Source of the DNA: Nelumbo lutea
Taxonomy: Eukaryota; Streptophyta; Magnoliopsida; Proteales; Nelumbonaceae
Assembly: GCA_022828595.1 (NCBI GenBank)
Contig: JAKGHH010000005.1
Span: 56,291,655 to 56,355,654, forward strand
Reading direction: 5' to 3'
Length of the DNA stretch: 64,000 nt
This document shows positions 33,076 through 45,112 of the stretch, one piece after another (position 1 is the first letter of the stretch; every line of letters begins with the position of its first letter). The notes beneath the pieces are model-generated. The model saw only the letters and a program-made list of their open reading frames with translations, had not been told where the DNA came from and did not search any database. Both the position numbers and the translations under genes were made by a program.

Positions 33076-33408
33076 TCAAATTTTACTCCAAATCTTGTCC
33101 ATACACGAGCTCGATGGTAAGGCTCCTCGAAAGGTTTTATGGGCTGACTTCATTGTAAACTTACAATTTCTTGTCCTCTTCCACATCACCTTATCCCTTA
33201 CCATTGTTGGATCAAGATTAATGTGATAAATTAAATTCCTCTCATCTACCTCAAAAAGAGCATGTAATGAATCTTCTTGCCATTGCCTAATAGAATCAAG
33301 GAGGTCATTAACTTTGAGCAGGTCCTTGTTAACAATTCCAATTTGCATGCCTTTTGGGGTACCACCCACCACACCATGGGTTGGGGTGTAACTTGCTAAC
33401 AATTCCAA
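33076..33408 (-). pseudogene. LINE B zf-RVT region
   Basis: IVNKDLLKVNDLLDSIRQWQ, RNLIYHINLDPTMVRDKVMW and KFTMKSAHKTFRGAL match the region before and within the zf-RVT of plant LINEs (the W..s..G.fTVkSaY pattern). A more degenerate Cys-containing part lies at 32800-33010. Confidence 0.75.
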
Positions 33409-33764
33409 TTTTACATGAGCTAGGCTTAAATTTTCGGTATTCAGGTTGGGCCTAAGCCCAAAAGTTTAGGCTTTTAAAATTTTGGGGTTGGCTTTGAGCC
33501 TAGCCCTTAGGAAGCTTAAACTCGGCCCGACCTATATGTGTGTGTGTGTGTGTGTGTGTGCGTATGTGTGTGTGCATAGATGCTACATGTATATCAATTT
33601 TTAGTGCAGACTAATTGACCAATCCAAGTACATCAAATTTTAGTTTGGATTGGACTTGGACTAATAGTTCAGGCTTGACCTTGGGCTCGGGCTTTAGGCC
33701 CAATTCTTAGGATTGGCCTGGATTAAGATAAAAGCCAGCCCAACCTGCTCAACTTGCACACCTA
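33381..33764. mobile_element. hAT-like MITE in LINE B with perfect 8-bp duplication
   Basis: Flanked by ACCATGGG at 33373-33380 and 33765-33772. The ends TTGGGGTGTAACTTGC and, reverse complemented, TAGGTGTGCAAGTTG are imperfect inverted repeats. The interior is 384 bp and contains GGGCCTAAGCCC words and a (TG)n tract at 33536-33574. Confidence 0.82.
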
Positions 33765-34216
33765 ACCATGGGTCGTGGAAGGCTGAAACATCTCTCCCTT
33801 AATTTCAAAAGTTGCTTCCACCAAATAGAAGCAGCACCCTGTGCTTTGGCTTGCCAAATGCATTGCTTGTGATGGTATTTAGCCTTTATTACTGATGCCC
33901 AAAGGCAGTCTCTCTCATGCAGTAGTCTCCAAACCTATTTAGGAAAAGAGAGAAAGGTTTGTTTACTTAAAATTATAAATTCCTAGTCCTCCTTGATCTT
34001 TTGGTCATGTCACTTTGTCATAGGGCACTACACTAGTTGCACTCTTCTTAATTCATGCCTCTAGAAAATTTTTTTGCCACTCGCACTAGTTCCACCATCT
34101 TAGATTGAGGTAATACCATTTTCATTTGGTAGGTAGATATAGCTTGCATAACTGCTTTGACTAAAGTAAGCCTCCCTGATTGAGACGAGAGCAAAGCCCA
34201 CCAACCCTCCATACAT

Positions 34217-34297
34217 TAGGCTGAGCAAATACATACAAAATACAAGGTTTTGCACTCTAAGAATTTGTATTTGTACACCTTCTAAATTGAGCCTAAT
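34217..34297. repeat. Small foldback element in LINE B
   Basis: TTAGGCTGAGCAAATAC at the left and GTATTTGTACACC...GAGCCTAA at the right form an inverted pair with ends TTAGGCT/AGCCTAA. A related copy lies at 49717-49828. Confidence 0.55.
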
Positions 34298-34355
34298 AAA
34301 CAACTGCCTTAATATTTGTCACCCGAGCTCATTAACTTCATTCCTAGAGCATACC

Positions 34356-35040
34356 TTAAGCATCTTTGATATCTTCTACGAACATTTGTATTAAATAACA
34401 TGCTAGACTTTTGGTAGTTAATCTATTGATTTGACCACTCCTCAAATGTATCCATTCTCGCAATTTTCTCAATTGATTTATATTTTCTCTACTGAAAACA
34501 AGGCAATCATCTACAAATAAGAGAAAGATCTTTTTGTTGTAATCTTCTCTTAATTGAAAATTTACCATGTTTCTAACCATTTAATAGAATTGGGTAAGAT
34601 GTCGAAGAAATATATTGATAAATCATGTCACAGCAAGCAAAAAGGAAATTCATTTTCCTCATTGCAATCACCAAAAATGACCAACCCATCTAGTCAAAGG
34701 CCTTAGACATGTCTACCTTAATGGTAGTCCATCCCTTTTTACCTTTTTACTTTTTCTTCATATAATTTTTATCTCATTGGAAAGTATTATGTTATGAGTT
34801 ATTTGTCGACCACACAACCAATTTGATTAGGAGGAATTAGTTTACCCATTAGAGGTCTTAGTCCACTTGCTAAGACTTTTGCAATTATTTTGTACAATAC
34901 ATTACACAAATTGATGGGCCTATGTTGAAATACTTTTTGAGGTTGGGGTGATTTAGGAATGAAAATGAGATTTGTTTCATTGATTCTTGCCAAGGATATA
35001 TTAGATGTGAAAAATTCTCTAAAAACTACATAGACATTTG
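34356..35040 (-). pseudogene. LINE B reverse transcriptase (part)
   Basis: Minus-strand reading includes LIFIPKSPQPQKVFQHRPIN and YKIIAKVLASGLRP, VDMSKAFDQMGW, and LLFVDDCLVFSRENINQLRK with the FVDD site intact. The frames are broken between motifs. Confidence 0.85.
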
Positions 35041-35521
35041 TAGGGGTGGATTTGAGCCAAGCCAAATACTTGGCTATTTGAGCTTGGCTTGTAGAAATAG
35101 TGTTAGTCTTGAGCTCGACTTGGTTCAAAAGCTCGCAAGTTCGAGCTCAGCTTGGCTCAAGCTTGATTGCAAGTCAAGCTTTTTTCTAAAAAACAAAAGT
35201 TATACATATAAAAATAATTTTTTATTTTACATACAGAAAAAATTAAAAATTATAAAAGTTATTTACTATTATACATAAAAATGTTACATATAATAAAAAT
35301 TATTATATATGTATCTATGTATATAATAAGAACTATTTATTTATTACACTAGGCTCGATTAGACTCACAAGCCTCACGAGTTGAGCTTCACTCAGTTTGA
35401 GTTTAGCTCGATTAGCAAACGAGCCTATATATCAAGCTCGAACTCTGCTCGAAGCTCGATTTAAACTGAGCCGAGCCAAGCACGAATAGCTCGTGAAAAG
35501 CTCGGCTCATGGCCATCCATG
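35041..35521. mobile_element. hAT-like element in LINE B reverse transcriptase, perfect 8-bp duplication
   Basis: Flanked by GACATTTG at 35033-35040 and 35522-35529. The left end TAGGGGTGGATTTGAGCC and the right end reverse complemented, CATGGATGGCCATGAGCC, are imperfect inverted repeats. The 481-bp inside is non-coding, with GAGCTCG words and an AT-rich middle. Confidence 0.82.
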
Positions 35522-36840
35522 GACATTTGAACTAACCACATGCTAGTATTTTTTTATAAAAGAGACTAATAAAGCCATCCTTGTGCTTCATAGGGATTCA
35601 TCTAAAACATAGCTAGCTTCACCTCCTCCATTGTAGGGCATAAAAGCAAGGTTTCAACCTCATCATTATTGAGTATAGGTAGATCCACACCATTAAGATT
35701 GCAGGGACCTTCTTCATGCTTCTCATTAACTTTTAAGAATTCTTTTTCTAGTTCTTTGACAATAACATCTTCATATGTAATTTCTTGGCCTTCCTCTCAC
35801 TTGAGCCATTCTATGGAATTCCTTATTCTTCAAATCTTAGTTCGATCAACTATTAAAAAATTGTGTTTTTGCCTCCTTGAAGAATCCATAACCTACGTGA
35901 TTTCAGCCACCATAGTTGCTCCCTCCACAACCAATCATTATACTCATCCTCTAGTTTTTGAATTCTCGCCTTTGTTGCTTGTTCTTCTTCCTCTTGCTTT
36001 TTAGTGTATTAAGCTCTGACTCTATTTCTTGTACCCTTCTATTAATATCACCAAACAATACTTGTTTATTCCATCTACTTAACCATTTTTTTCACAGCTC
36101 GAAACTTTTGTATTATACGATTGTTTGTATGTTCAACCACATTTGATTCCCATGTATTTGACATCAGCCGGTGACATTCTTCACTTTCAGTCCAAAATGG
36201 GTGAAAATGGTATCTATTCTTCCTGTGCTTGTAGCTGGATTAGTATCCAACATAATTGGGCAATGATCAAAGATTATTGAGATGAAATGCACCGATTTTG
36301 GTTTGGTGAACATTTGCATCCATTCAAGATTTGAGATGGTTTTATCTAGTCTTTCCTTGACATTCTGTATACCTTGTTGCTTGTTAGACCATGTAAATAA
36401 ATGGTGACCCTTGAAATGTTAACCAGTCTTTCCAACATCCAATAGTTCTCTATTTTGAATAAAATGTTAAGAGTTATAGACCCTTTAGACTTGAATTGTC
36501 TATGTCCTTTATAGTCTAGTTTGCTATCAAGGGCATTATAGTCCCCTATAATTAATTACCCATGGATGGTTTATGGGATTGCCATTCTTCTTGGTGGACC
36601 ATATAAAAGAGTCAACTCCCATTCAAGCTTCGGTCCTCTAATGGAACAATTATTGAGTGTGGATGCTTTAATTTTATGGCCAACCTTTTAGCACTGCTTT
36701 TCATTCAATTTGGTTTCCATGAGGAACAAGAATTATGGCTTGTGCCTCTTTCATAATTGTTTTAATTCAATGAATTTTCTCTTACCCCACACCCTCTAAT
36801 ATTCCAAGAAAGATATCTCATGATGCAAGTGTTAGATAGG

Positions 36841-37384
36841 CAAAAGTAGTTGATTCAATCATATTGAGTTAATGCCTATAAGTTTCTATGGACATGCGAA
36901 CTTATCATCGACCAGGAGTTCGGCATTCCATAAGCAATCTTGTAGGCCTTTTCACAAGCATGTTACATGCATAATAGTGATACAGTCTTTTTGTCCAACA
37001 CTTAGTGCTCGGTATCGAACTTGGTAGAATGGTAGTTAGTTTAAATAGAAAACTTCAGGAGCCGATCGATTACAGGTTGGGTGCCAGTTACTATAAATCT
37101 TCAAGAAAACTACAGGTTGGACGTTGGATGTTGGAGAAACTATAGGATGGACGCCGGTTGTAGGAAAGCTTCGTTTGGGGAGAAGCATTAGTTTGCACTG
37201 ACTGAATCCGGTTTTGAAGCGTTAATGGATCCAACCCGTTCTTACTAAAAATCCAACCCTTTTCAGTCGATTGCAGCACAACATTTGTTAGTTGTTACCT
37301 TGCACCCACTAAAGTCCTTTTATCTTCAAATTCTGCCCAACTACTTCTATAATTGCTTTTGCATATCCAATGACCTTCCTTATT
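36841..37384. other. Spacer between LINE B and LINE C
   Basis: No gene. Short diverged direct repeats of ACAGGTTGGGTGCC/ACAGGTTGGACGTTGG/ATAGGATGGACGCCGG type occur at 37072-37160. Confidence 0.4.
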
Positions 37385-37519
37385 TATTTATTTATTTTTT
37401 ATAAGCAAAGGATCCATTAGAAACATCAAAATCAAGCATACAAAATTAGACCTCTGTTACAAAAGTATGAGTGATTTCTCTGGGGCAGAGGTCTAGAAAC
37501 CAAAAGCTTAGTTCTATTT

Positions 37520-37900
37520 ACATTTGCCCTTATGGCTATAGCATGGGCAAGGCTAACATCCTTCCTGTTTATTACATACATTAATTTTAAATCATCAAAA
37601 AAAGTAAGGAGATACTTAATGTGCCCCAGCAGAGCCTATTCGTTCCATCTAATGTTTCCAGTGGTTCCTTTGAGTTTCAACAAAACATCATTTGCATCCG
37701 ATATAAGAGTAGCTTCACTGATTCCCGACAAAATGAGTCTTCCTAGGCCTTTGATGACTGCCCATATTTCAGTTTATGTGGCGCTAATGGCATGGCATCG
37801 TTGTCTTTCTGCAATGCAAACATTGTGTGTGTAAGACAATAAGTACAAACCTGTAGAAGCTGAGCAAGTATTTAAATTCCAAAATTCGTCAACTATAGCT
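37520..37900 (-). pseudogene. LINE C RNase H
   Basis: On the minus strand LYLLSYTHNVCIAERQRC, then stop, EIWAVIKGLGRLILSGI, TLISDANDVLLKLKG parallel LINE D (LYLLSYSQNVCIAEGEPC, ELWAIIHGLRRLLIMGI, VLISDAKGILEKLKG). Stops break it. Confidence 0.75.
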
Positions 37901-38318
37901 AGCGAGTGTGAGTTGAAGGAGAACTGATGGGTACAGAGAGAGAAGAGTAATCACTAACACACTAGGTGTCAATCCACTGGTATTCCCCTGTATTGGGAAC
38001 ATACTTGTCCGCCAGCCTTCTGACTTCTACGGGACCTGGAGATTTGCCTTTGAAAATCACCTCATTTCTGTGATCCCAAAGTGCTCACAAAATGGCTAAT
38101 ATTCTAGCCATGGAAAAGCTCTTGAGATCTCTTAATCCAGGATTTCTTTCCAACCACCAACTTGAGAAGTCTATCGACCCGGATGCAATAAAAGCATCTG
38201 GGTTGAAACCAGTTTAGGCAACTAGCCAAACCGCCCTTGCTAGTGGATATTTGAAGAAAATGTGTGCTTGTGTTTCAGGTGTACTACCACAGAAGGTACA
38301 GTTCACGTTTCCTGAGCG

Positions 38319-39560
38319 TCACAAATTCCAAATTGATTGTTTCGTCTTTAACTTATTCAACAAAACCTTCCATCCAAAGAGTTGACACCTGAACGACGCT
38401 TTTGTTGCCCACAGTCTAGACCACCGAACATTTTCCTCTAAGGAACCTTCTACATCCTCACAAGATAATCTCCTATATGCTGAACAAGCTGTGTACAAGC
38501 CATCTTTTGATTTTTTCCACATCATTCTATCGATTTGTTGATGTGGGTTAAGAGGATTGTTGGAGACTGCCTCTGCTGAGGAGGCTTCAAAGACTTGATG
38601 TAGGAGTTGAAGATTCCAAGTTCCCCGAGCTGTGATGAAGCCCTTGACCATCCAAACTCTTCAGGTGGGCGATTGGTGTGATTGGACCTGTGGTTTGTTG
38701 GTGGGGAGCTAGGGAATCCAGGGGTCAGTTACTAGGTTAATTTTAGCCCCATCTCCAACCTTTCAACAGAGATGAAGAGATATCTGGTCTCTCATTCTTA
38801 AGATATTTCTCCACCAACAAGAATGGGATTTTTTAGCTTTGGCTTCAAAGAAGCTCTTCGATCCCAACTACTTTAGATGTAATTGTTCCTTCCAGAGCTC
38901 ATCGCCCGCAATTAAGAAACTCCATAGCTGTTTTGCAAAGAGAGCTTTATTCATCGGTTCAGCCAGTCTGAGACCTAATCTACTTACTATTTTCGACCTA
39001 CTAATTCTGCTCCAGCAAATATTGTGCTCCCCTTGCTTATCCTTGTTGCCTTGCCACCAGAAGTTTCTCTGAAGTTGATCTAGTTTGTTCAGGACTTTCT
39101 TTGGAAATAAATTTGTGAGCATCTGATAGGTTGGAATACTTTGAGTTATTGTCTTTAGCATGATGGTTCTGCCTACTGGAGAAAGTACCTTTGCCTTCCA
39201 AGTATCAAGTTGATTTTCAACTTTGGTAAGAATCTCCTTATATGGTTTGGTCTTGCTCCTTTCTTCATCCATCCATGAACCCAAATATTTGACATTTGGT
39301 TGCATCAACTTCATACCCATCAAATTGCAAAGAATCTTTTGATGGGATCTATGAGTGTTCTTGCTGAAAATGATGTCAGACTTGTGGAAATTTATCTGTT
39401 GTCCTGCCATCTGCTCAAATTTGAGGAGGGCTAATTTGATTGCGAAGAGAGAGTCTGGTGTAGCTCGACTGATGAGAAGGCAGTCATCAGCAAACAGGAG
39501 GTGCGAGAGGGGCTTGGTGTTGGGAGCAAGTTTGATACCTGGAGCCGACTCTCCAACTCC
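38319..39560 (-). pseudogene. LINE C reverse transcriptase end and zf-RVT
   Basis: FADDCLLISRAT (site intact), AGQQINFHKSDIIFSKNTHR, LMQPNVKYLGSWMDEERSKT, KAKVLSPVGRTIMLKTITQS, IPTYQMLTNLFPKKV, QRNFWWQGNKDKQGEHNICW and GLRLAEPMNKALFAKQLW form the reverse transcriptase tail; RMMWKKSKDGLYTACSAYR and SRLWATKASFRCQLFGWKVL form the start of zf-RVT. Confidence 0.9.
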
Positions 39561-40289
39561 TCTTTTTCCAGCAATTTAGTAAGGACCTAGAGTATGAGAG
39601 TAGCTAAAGTTGCAAGTTGTTGCTCAAAATTTGGTAGAGCCTCCCAGTTTGACCACCAGTCTGTACCTTTTAGATTGTCCTTAGGTTCTAGATTTGCAAA
39701 AGAATCATCTACTTCCCGAAGGAGCTGACTTGGTGTCACATAACAGCCCCAATCCGAGCAATGGGCCTGACTTAGTTGAAATTGAAGTTGTAAGTTAGTA
39801 GGAAAGTGCCCTCCACTGACTTGTAGTTTGCTTGACTTTGGATGTGATCTTTGAGGGAGATTTCGCTCTTGAAAGGATGACCTCTTCTTTTCTCCCCTAT
39901 AGCCAAATTAATCAAACTTAGGCCCCTAGAGAGAGTAGAATAAACACCTACTTTATCTTCTGATTTATCTGACAGGGCTGTATTGAGATTACCTCCATCC
40001 TGAGGGTCAGATTTACTCTTTTTGCGATTTCCACTATAGATTGATTCACTCTACTTCCCTTTCGAGTTGGATGACTCTCTCTTGTCATCCTCACCACTCT
40101 GCAACTTCTAAACTTTGGCTTTCTCTTTAGAGGAATGCTTGAGATGTTGAGGTGCACCTTGCAAAAGTATCTATTTTTTCTCCACCCCACTTTCTTCCTC
40201 CGAATTTTTGTTTGAGCTATAGTCTCGTCGAACCAGCACCAATTGCTTGTAGGGAGAATATCCTTTGCGTCGGGTACTTGAGTGGCTTA

Positions 40290-40972
40290 TCAGGGCTTAA
40301 ACTCCACCCTAAACCATTCACCTAGAGAATCAAACCCGTGATCCTCTAACTCATTTGTAATCTGCTCAAGAGAAGCTTCCGGTGAAATTTGCCTACATTT
40401 CTTCCAAGAGTGACCGACCAGGCCACAGTAGACATAGAGTTTAGTTAACCCCCCATAGGTGAAGCGGACCCAGATCAATTCCGCTCCATTGTTAAGGACT
40501 AAGCCTTTGAAAAGGTGTTTTCGAAGATCTACCTCAAGCTTTAGTTGAACTATTTTGCCTCTAGTGGGAGTACCATTTTTAATCTCCTCATTTTCGGCAA
40601 GGACCTTATCGGCCGCTGAAGCAAGTAGTTTGCAATTGTGATCTGAGATGAAACAACGAGGGATATGCATTTGCACTCAAATGTTTTGGTGCTAGATTTT
40701 TACCTTTCCCCCAGTCTAGAATCCTTCCAATCTTCTAAAAGTATCCAATTAGAGCGAATGAACCAAGGTCCACCCTCTAGAGCCCTTTGCATGTCTTCTT
40801 TACTATCAAAAAGCAAATTCTCAACTATCAATATCTTCATGGCCCACCTAAACTGGGTTCGTTGGAGCCCATAAGCTCTTGACAAACGCATTGGTGTCCT
40901 CTTTCGTAACTTGAATCTTGGAAAAGATACATCCTCTGAGTGTTCTTTCGATGAGATCTTCAGCTTCCACAA
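40290..40972 (-). pseudogene. LINE C ORF1 (DUF4283 and CCHC knuckle)
   Basis: RWAMKILIVENLLFDSKEDM and GGPWFIRSNWILLEDWKDSR match the DUF4283 end (GGPW-x-x-x-x-x-L-L-x-x-x-W), and after a break GKIVQLKLEVDLRKHLFKGL, VRFTYGGLTKLYVYCGLVGH and SWKKC give the linker and zinc knuckle (YCGLVGHSWKKC). This is the RNA-binding ORF1 of plant LINEs. Confidence 0.87.
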
Positions 40973-41110
40973 CCGGTTCCACTAAAATCTCCACAAAAGA
41001 TCTTGCTACCTTTGCATGTTTGGCAAGATCTTCTCCAAGCTTCGATATTTGTTTTGCTATCAGGGTGTCGATTACTTGATGTTCTTCTTCACTTGCTCTA
41101 TCTCATTCCA

Positions 41111-41396
41111 TTAGAGTAGGTTGGGGAAGGACAAACTGGGAAACTGGGAGTTATACCATATTGAGAAACAACTTAGCAACGAAGAGACTTGAATTCTCAT
41201 TGTTTGGTAAGGCATGACCTTCCTTATTGATCGTTACTACCATTGAAGAGAGATCCAAGAAATTAAAAAAGCATACAAAAAAAGAACAACAAAAAATGTT
41301 GGAATAACAAGTAGGGATGCTCATAAAAAAAAACCAGAAATTGAACCCAAAAATATGGCTAATAGAATCGATTGGTTTTTTATTTTGGCTGTGTTT
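41111..41396. other. Head region between LINE C and LINE D
   Basis: Probably 5' sequence of LINE C on the left; contains a poly(A)-like A-rich stretch at 41275-41300. No gene. Confidence 0.4.
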
Positions 41397-41636
41397 GGTT
41401 GCAATGCAATTTTATTTGCAATAGTACAAATGTATGGGATTGCAAATGAAAAAAATGTAAATTCTCATTTAATTTTGTTTTGGGTTTTACTTTATTCTGT
41501 TTCATGTATTAATTGACTGCATTTGTAATACAATCAAACAAAATAAGTTAAAATTTGAAACAAAAATAGGTTAGAATTTACACTGCCACAGTTTCGCATC
41601 AGTGCAAATTTATTTGCATTGCAATCAAACACAACC
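41397..41636. mobile_element. GGCTGYGTTTGG MITE, copy 1
   Basis: GGCTGTGTTTGGTTGCAATG at the left pairs with GCATTGCAATCAAACACAAC at the right. A second copy lies at 47154-47412. About 240 bp, non-coding; flanked by TTTT and AAAA, which may belong to the ends. Class unresolved. Confidence 0.75.
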
Positions 41637-41771
41637 AAAAGAGCTGAGTCGTCTTCAAAACTTAAACGAGCTGAGTTAGGCTACAACTAGGATCAAAAGA
41701 AGGCAAAATTAGTAAATAAGTCAGAGGGGACTGATGAGGCTTTCAACTTATTAGATAAATCAGATAATAAG

Positions 41772-42140
41772 GTGCAAATTAAGGAGATTAGTAAGGGAGA
41801 ATTAGTATTGGAGATGATCCCAAAAGTAAATCCAAAAGGCGAATCAGGGGGAAAATTAGTATTGGAGATGATGCCTCGGTTGACAAGTCTTAATATTAGT
41901 AAGGGAGGTTCTTCTATCAAAAGTTGTAATACCTCAGAGCAAACCAAGAGTGGACTTTTAAAGGGCTTTAAAGAGATTAGTCCATTTCTAGCTAAAGTTG
42001 AAGCCACCATAAGGCAACTTGAACCTCTTGACAAGCTTGAAGACACTAATTGGTGGAAACATTGGGAAACCCTACCAAACTCAAAGCAGCATCTTGCCGC
42101 CATTGTAACTCTTCTGCTCCAGGTATTTGAAATACTCTAT
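41772..42140 (+). pseudogene. LINE D ORF1 C-terminal part
   Basis: The frame ends with PFLAKVEATIRQLEPLDKLE, then TNWWKHWETLPNSKQHLAAI. LINE C has the matching TDWWSNWEALPNFEQQLATL on the other strand near 39610-39690. The part before holds two copies of a GELVLEM/GKLVLEM word. Confidence 0.75.
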
Positions 42141-42221
42141 ATTGTGTACTATTCTTTGTTAATAACAATTTATTACATTTCCTTTTATCTCTACTATTGT
42201 TATTCTATATCACCCTCAAAT

Positions 42222-43090
42222 ATGAAAATTCTTGCATGGAATGTTTGGAGGGAGGGGGGAAAAGAAACTTAAAAGTCGATAAAAAAATTTACAAATACCC
42301 ATAATCCTAGCTTTCTCTTCCTTAATGAGACCAAATTATAGCAAGAAGCTGCCACCAAGTTATGTAAACGTCTAAAATACTTTAATTTCAAAATAATGGA
42401 AGCTTCAAGTCGAAGGGGGGTCTTATTTGTTGCTAAAAGAATGGATTGGTAGTAGAAGTTGTTGAGCCAAATAAAAGAATAATTGAATTGAAAATTTCTC
42501 ATGGGCCTAGGGGAAAGAGTTGGACTCTCATTTTTCTTTATGGACATCCAAGTAGAGGGGATAGAGCTACCTTCTGGAGCTCTTTTTTTCCCAAACAAAA
42601 GGCTATCTCATGAATCAGGCTTGGGTAATGATAGGAGATGTAAATGATATCATAAATCCCACAGATTATGAAGGAATCAACAACTTACCACATACATCGA
42701 TCCCTCTGAAAGAAGTAATAAACTATTTCTCTCTCTCAAAAATAGGAAGCTCTGGACCCTATTTCACTTGGACCAATAAACAACAAGCATAAACTAGTTA
42801 AAGAAAGGCTGCACAGAGCTTTCGCAAATCTAGATTGGTTAGACACTTTCTCGGAAGCTCAAGTTCAACTCTCCCAACATTCAATTCGAATCACTCATCG
42901 ATCATACTTGACACGAGTTTCTCGCCATCCTTGGTAAGAAAAGCATTTCATTTTCTTCCCATGTGGGCTGATCATGTAGCCTGTGAAAAACTGATACAAG
43001 AAAATTGGCAAGTTGAGGTAAATGGCTTTCTAGCATACAAGATTGTTTATAAACTAAGGAAATTTAAAGACAACCTAAAGCTCTAGAATC
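42222..43090 (+). pseudogene. LINE D endonuclease
   Basis: ILAWNVWREGG is the usual L1-type endonuclease start (WN-x-R-G). Next come FLFLNETKL, AWVMIGDVNDIINPTDYEG (G-D-x-N), SGPYFTWTNKQ and later NSNHSSIILDTSFSP (S-D-H-x-x-I region, Asp lost to Asn). Several stops lie in between. Confidence 0.82.
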
Positions 43091-43539
43091 ATAATGTTTT
43101 TGGAAAAATTAGTAAATATGTAAAGGAGTTAAAGGAAAAAATAAATTCTTTGCACCAATTCCACTCCAACTTTATGGATCATGCAAAAAATTAGAGACTT
43201 GGAAAAGCAGTATAACTTTTGGCTGGCCTATGAAGAGAAGCTGTGGAGACTAAAATCTCGAGAACTCTGGTTACATGAGGGTGACAGAAACACAAAATTA
43301 TTTCACATCTAAACAAAGCAAAGGAGAAGATGGAGCAATATTGAATGGCTGCGACAAGTTAACAAGAATTGGATTTTAAAAAAGTAGCAAATAGCGCAAG
43401 CTTTCAAAAATCATATTCTAAATATGTGGACAGGAAGAGGAGTTTAATCCGAGCCAACTAGAAGACTTATCTCTCCTAGTCTTTCTAAGGAAGACAAAAG
43501 TATGCTTCTATAGACTCCAAATGAGAAAGAGGTGCAAGT

Positions 43540-44820
43540 GGCTCTCTTTGAAATGAACCCTCACAAAGAATTTGGACCAGATAGCTTCACCCCCTTTTTT
43601 TTCTAGAAGTATTGGCACATCCTTGGTGCAGGCCTCACAAGTGTAATCAAGAGTTTTTTCCAACATGAAAGACTTTTAAAATGTTTGAATCATTCTTTTA
43701 TTGTGTTTGTCCCAAAGAAGAACGGAGTTGAGTCAACTAAACATTATAGGCCCATTAGCCTTTGCAATGTCATTTACCAGCTCATTGCTAAAGTGCTTGC
43801 AAACAGGTTAAAACCCTATTACCTAAACTCATCTCTCATAATCAAGTTGCCTTTATAAAAGGTCAACACATTACTAACAACATCATTCTAGCTAAAGAAA
43901 TAATGCACAAGTTAAGAAATCAAAAAGGAAAAAAATAGATGGCCAATGCTCGAAATTGATATGGCAAAAGCTTTTAATCGTATGGGGTGGTGTTTTGTTA
44001 TAAAAATACTTAGATGAATGGGCTTCCCAGAGAAATGGTGTAATTTGATAAAGCAATGCATCACAACAATCTCTTCTTCTTTAAAATTGAATGGTGGCTC
44101 ATTTGATTACTTCCATACTAAAAGGGGACTGAGGCAAGGTGATCCTCTGTCCCCGTACCTTTTCATTATTGAAATGCAGGTACTCTCAAATCTAATTCAA
44201 AAGGAGTCCATTGGAAGACTCGAGGGAATTAATTTGGCAAGAAACTCAAATCCCTTATCTCTTTTTCTTTTTTTTTGCTAATGACTGCTTGTTAGCTTGT
44301 CAAGCTACTACAAATTCTTTACTTGCAGTTAAACCAGCCTCACTTCACTTTGAAAAGATAGTTGGGCAGAAGATCAATTACAACAAATCTAGCATCTTGT
44401 TCAGTAAGAACACTCATCGGACTCACCAAAAGCTTTTGCGTAAACTTATGGATATGAAAATAATGCAGTCGAATAGTAAATACTTGGGAGCTTGGATTCA
44501 TGAAGGAAGAGAAAAAAGTAAACCTTACAAGGAAGTAATCACAAAAATTGAAAATAAATTGGCCAACTAGAAAGCCAAAGTCCTATCTCAAGACAGTAGA
44601 ACTACTATGCTCTAAGTAGTAGTGCAAAGCATTCCATCATACCTCATGTTAACAAATCTCCTCCCAAAGAAAGTCCATGAGTTAGATAGATTGCAAAGAA
44701 ATTTTTGGTGGTAAGGTGAGAGTGACAAGACTACTATTCATAATATCCTATGGAATAAAATTTTTCGACCTAAGGATAGAGGTGGTTTGGGCCTAAGGCT
44801 AACAGAGCCTTTGAATAAAT
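43540..44820 (+). pseudogene. LINE D reverse transcriptase, active site FAND
   Basis: NPHKEFGPDSFTPFFF, FVPKKNGVESTKHYRPISLC, NVIYQLIAKVLANRL, EIDMAKAFNRMGW, TKRGLRQGDPLSPYLFII, FANDCLLACQATTN, GQKINYNKSSILFSKNTHRT, QSNSKYLGAWIHEGREKSKP and SIPSYLMLTNLLPKKV follow each other, with stops and shifts. The catalytic FADD is FAND (codon AAT at 44280-44282), and KAFD is KAFN. Confidence 0.9.
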
Positions 44821-45112
44821 CTCTATTTGCAAAGAAACTTTTGGAAGTTAGTTAGAGGAGGTGATGAACTCTGGGTGAAACAGATAAGTGCAATATACTT
44901 AAAAAGTTACAGTTTGTTTGAATGTAATGTGAAGTCCTCACACTCATGGTGGTGGAAGTGCACATCGAAAATAAAGGATGAGATTACTTCTCAGTTATGT
45001 TGGAAAGTTGGGAATGGAGAGAAAATCGATGCAACCTTCGATCCATGGATACCTTGGTTACCCCAAAACAAACCTGAGGTAAAAAACTCATCAAGTGAGC
45101 AAAAAATGAAGA

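Larger units (their letters stand above)
32790..36840 (-). mobile_element. LINE B (L1-type), degenerate, with nested hAT-like elements
   Basis: In minus-strand order: endonuclease start SWNIRGCG (about 36825) and METKLN, further endonuclease RLDKTISNLEW and DHCPIMLDTNP (about 36200-36370), then reverse transcriptase RPINLCNVLYKIIAKVLASG (34870-34930), VDMSKAFDQMGW (about 34690-34730), FVDDCLVFS (about 34510), then the linker and zf-RVT region (32800-33400). Stops and frameshifts are frequent. Elements at 33381, 34217 and 35041 interrupt it, and the coding reading resumes after the 33381 and 35041 ones. Confidence 0.87.
37385..41110 (-). mobile_element. LINE C (L1-type) with internal deletion
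   Basis: Minus-strand order: ORF1 with DUF4283-like and CCHC zinc-knuckle parts (41110-39740), then directly the second half of the reverse transcriptase (about 39600 downward), zf-RVT (38319-38651) and RNase H (about 37520-37900), closing with GGATCCTTTGCTTATAAAAA. The endonuclease and first half of the reverse transcriptase, present in the related LINE D, are missing. Confidence 0.87.

Noticed and set aside
33536..33574. (TG)n tract as a separate regulatory or Z-DNA feature
   Set aside because: It lies within a hAT-like MITE and nothing links it to a gene.
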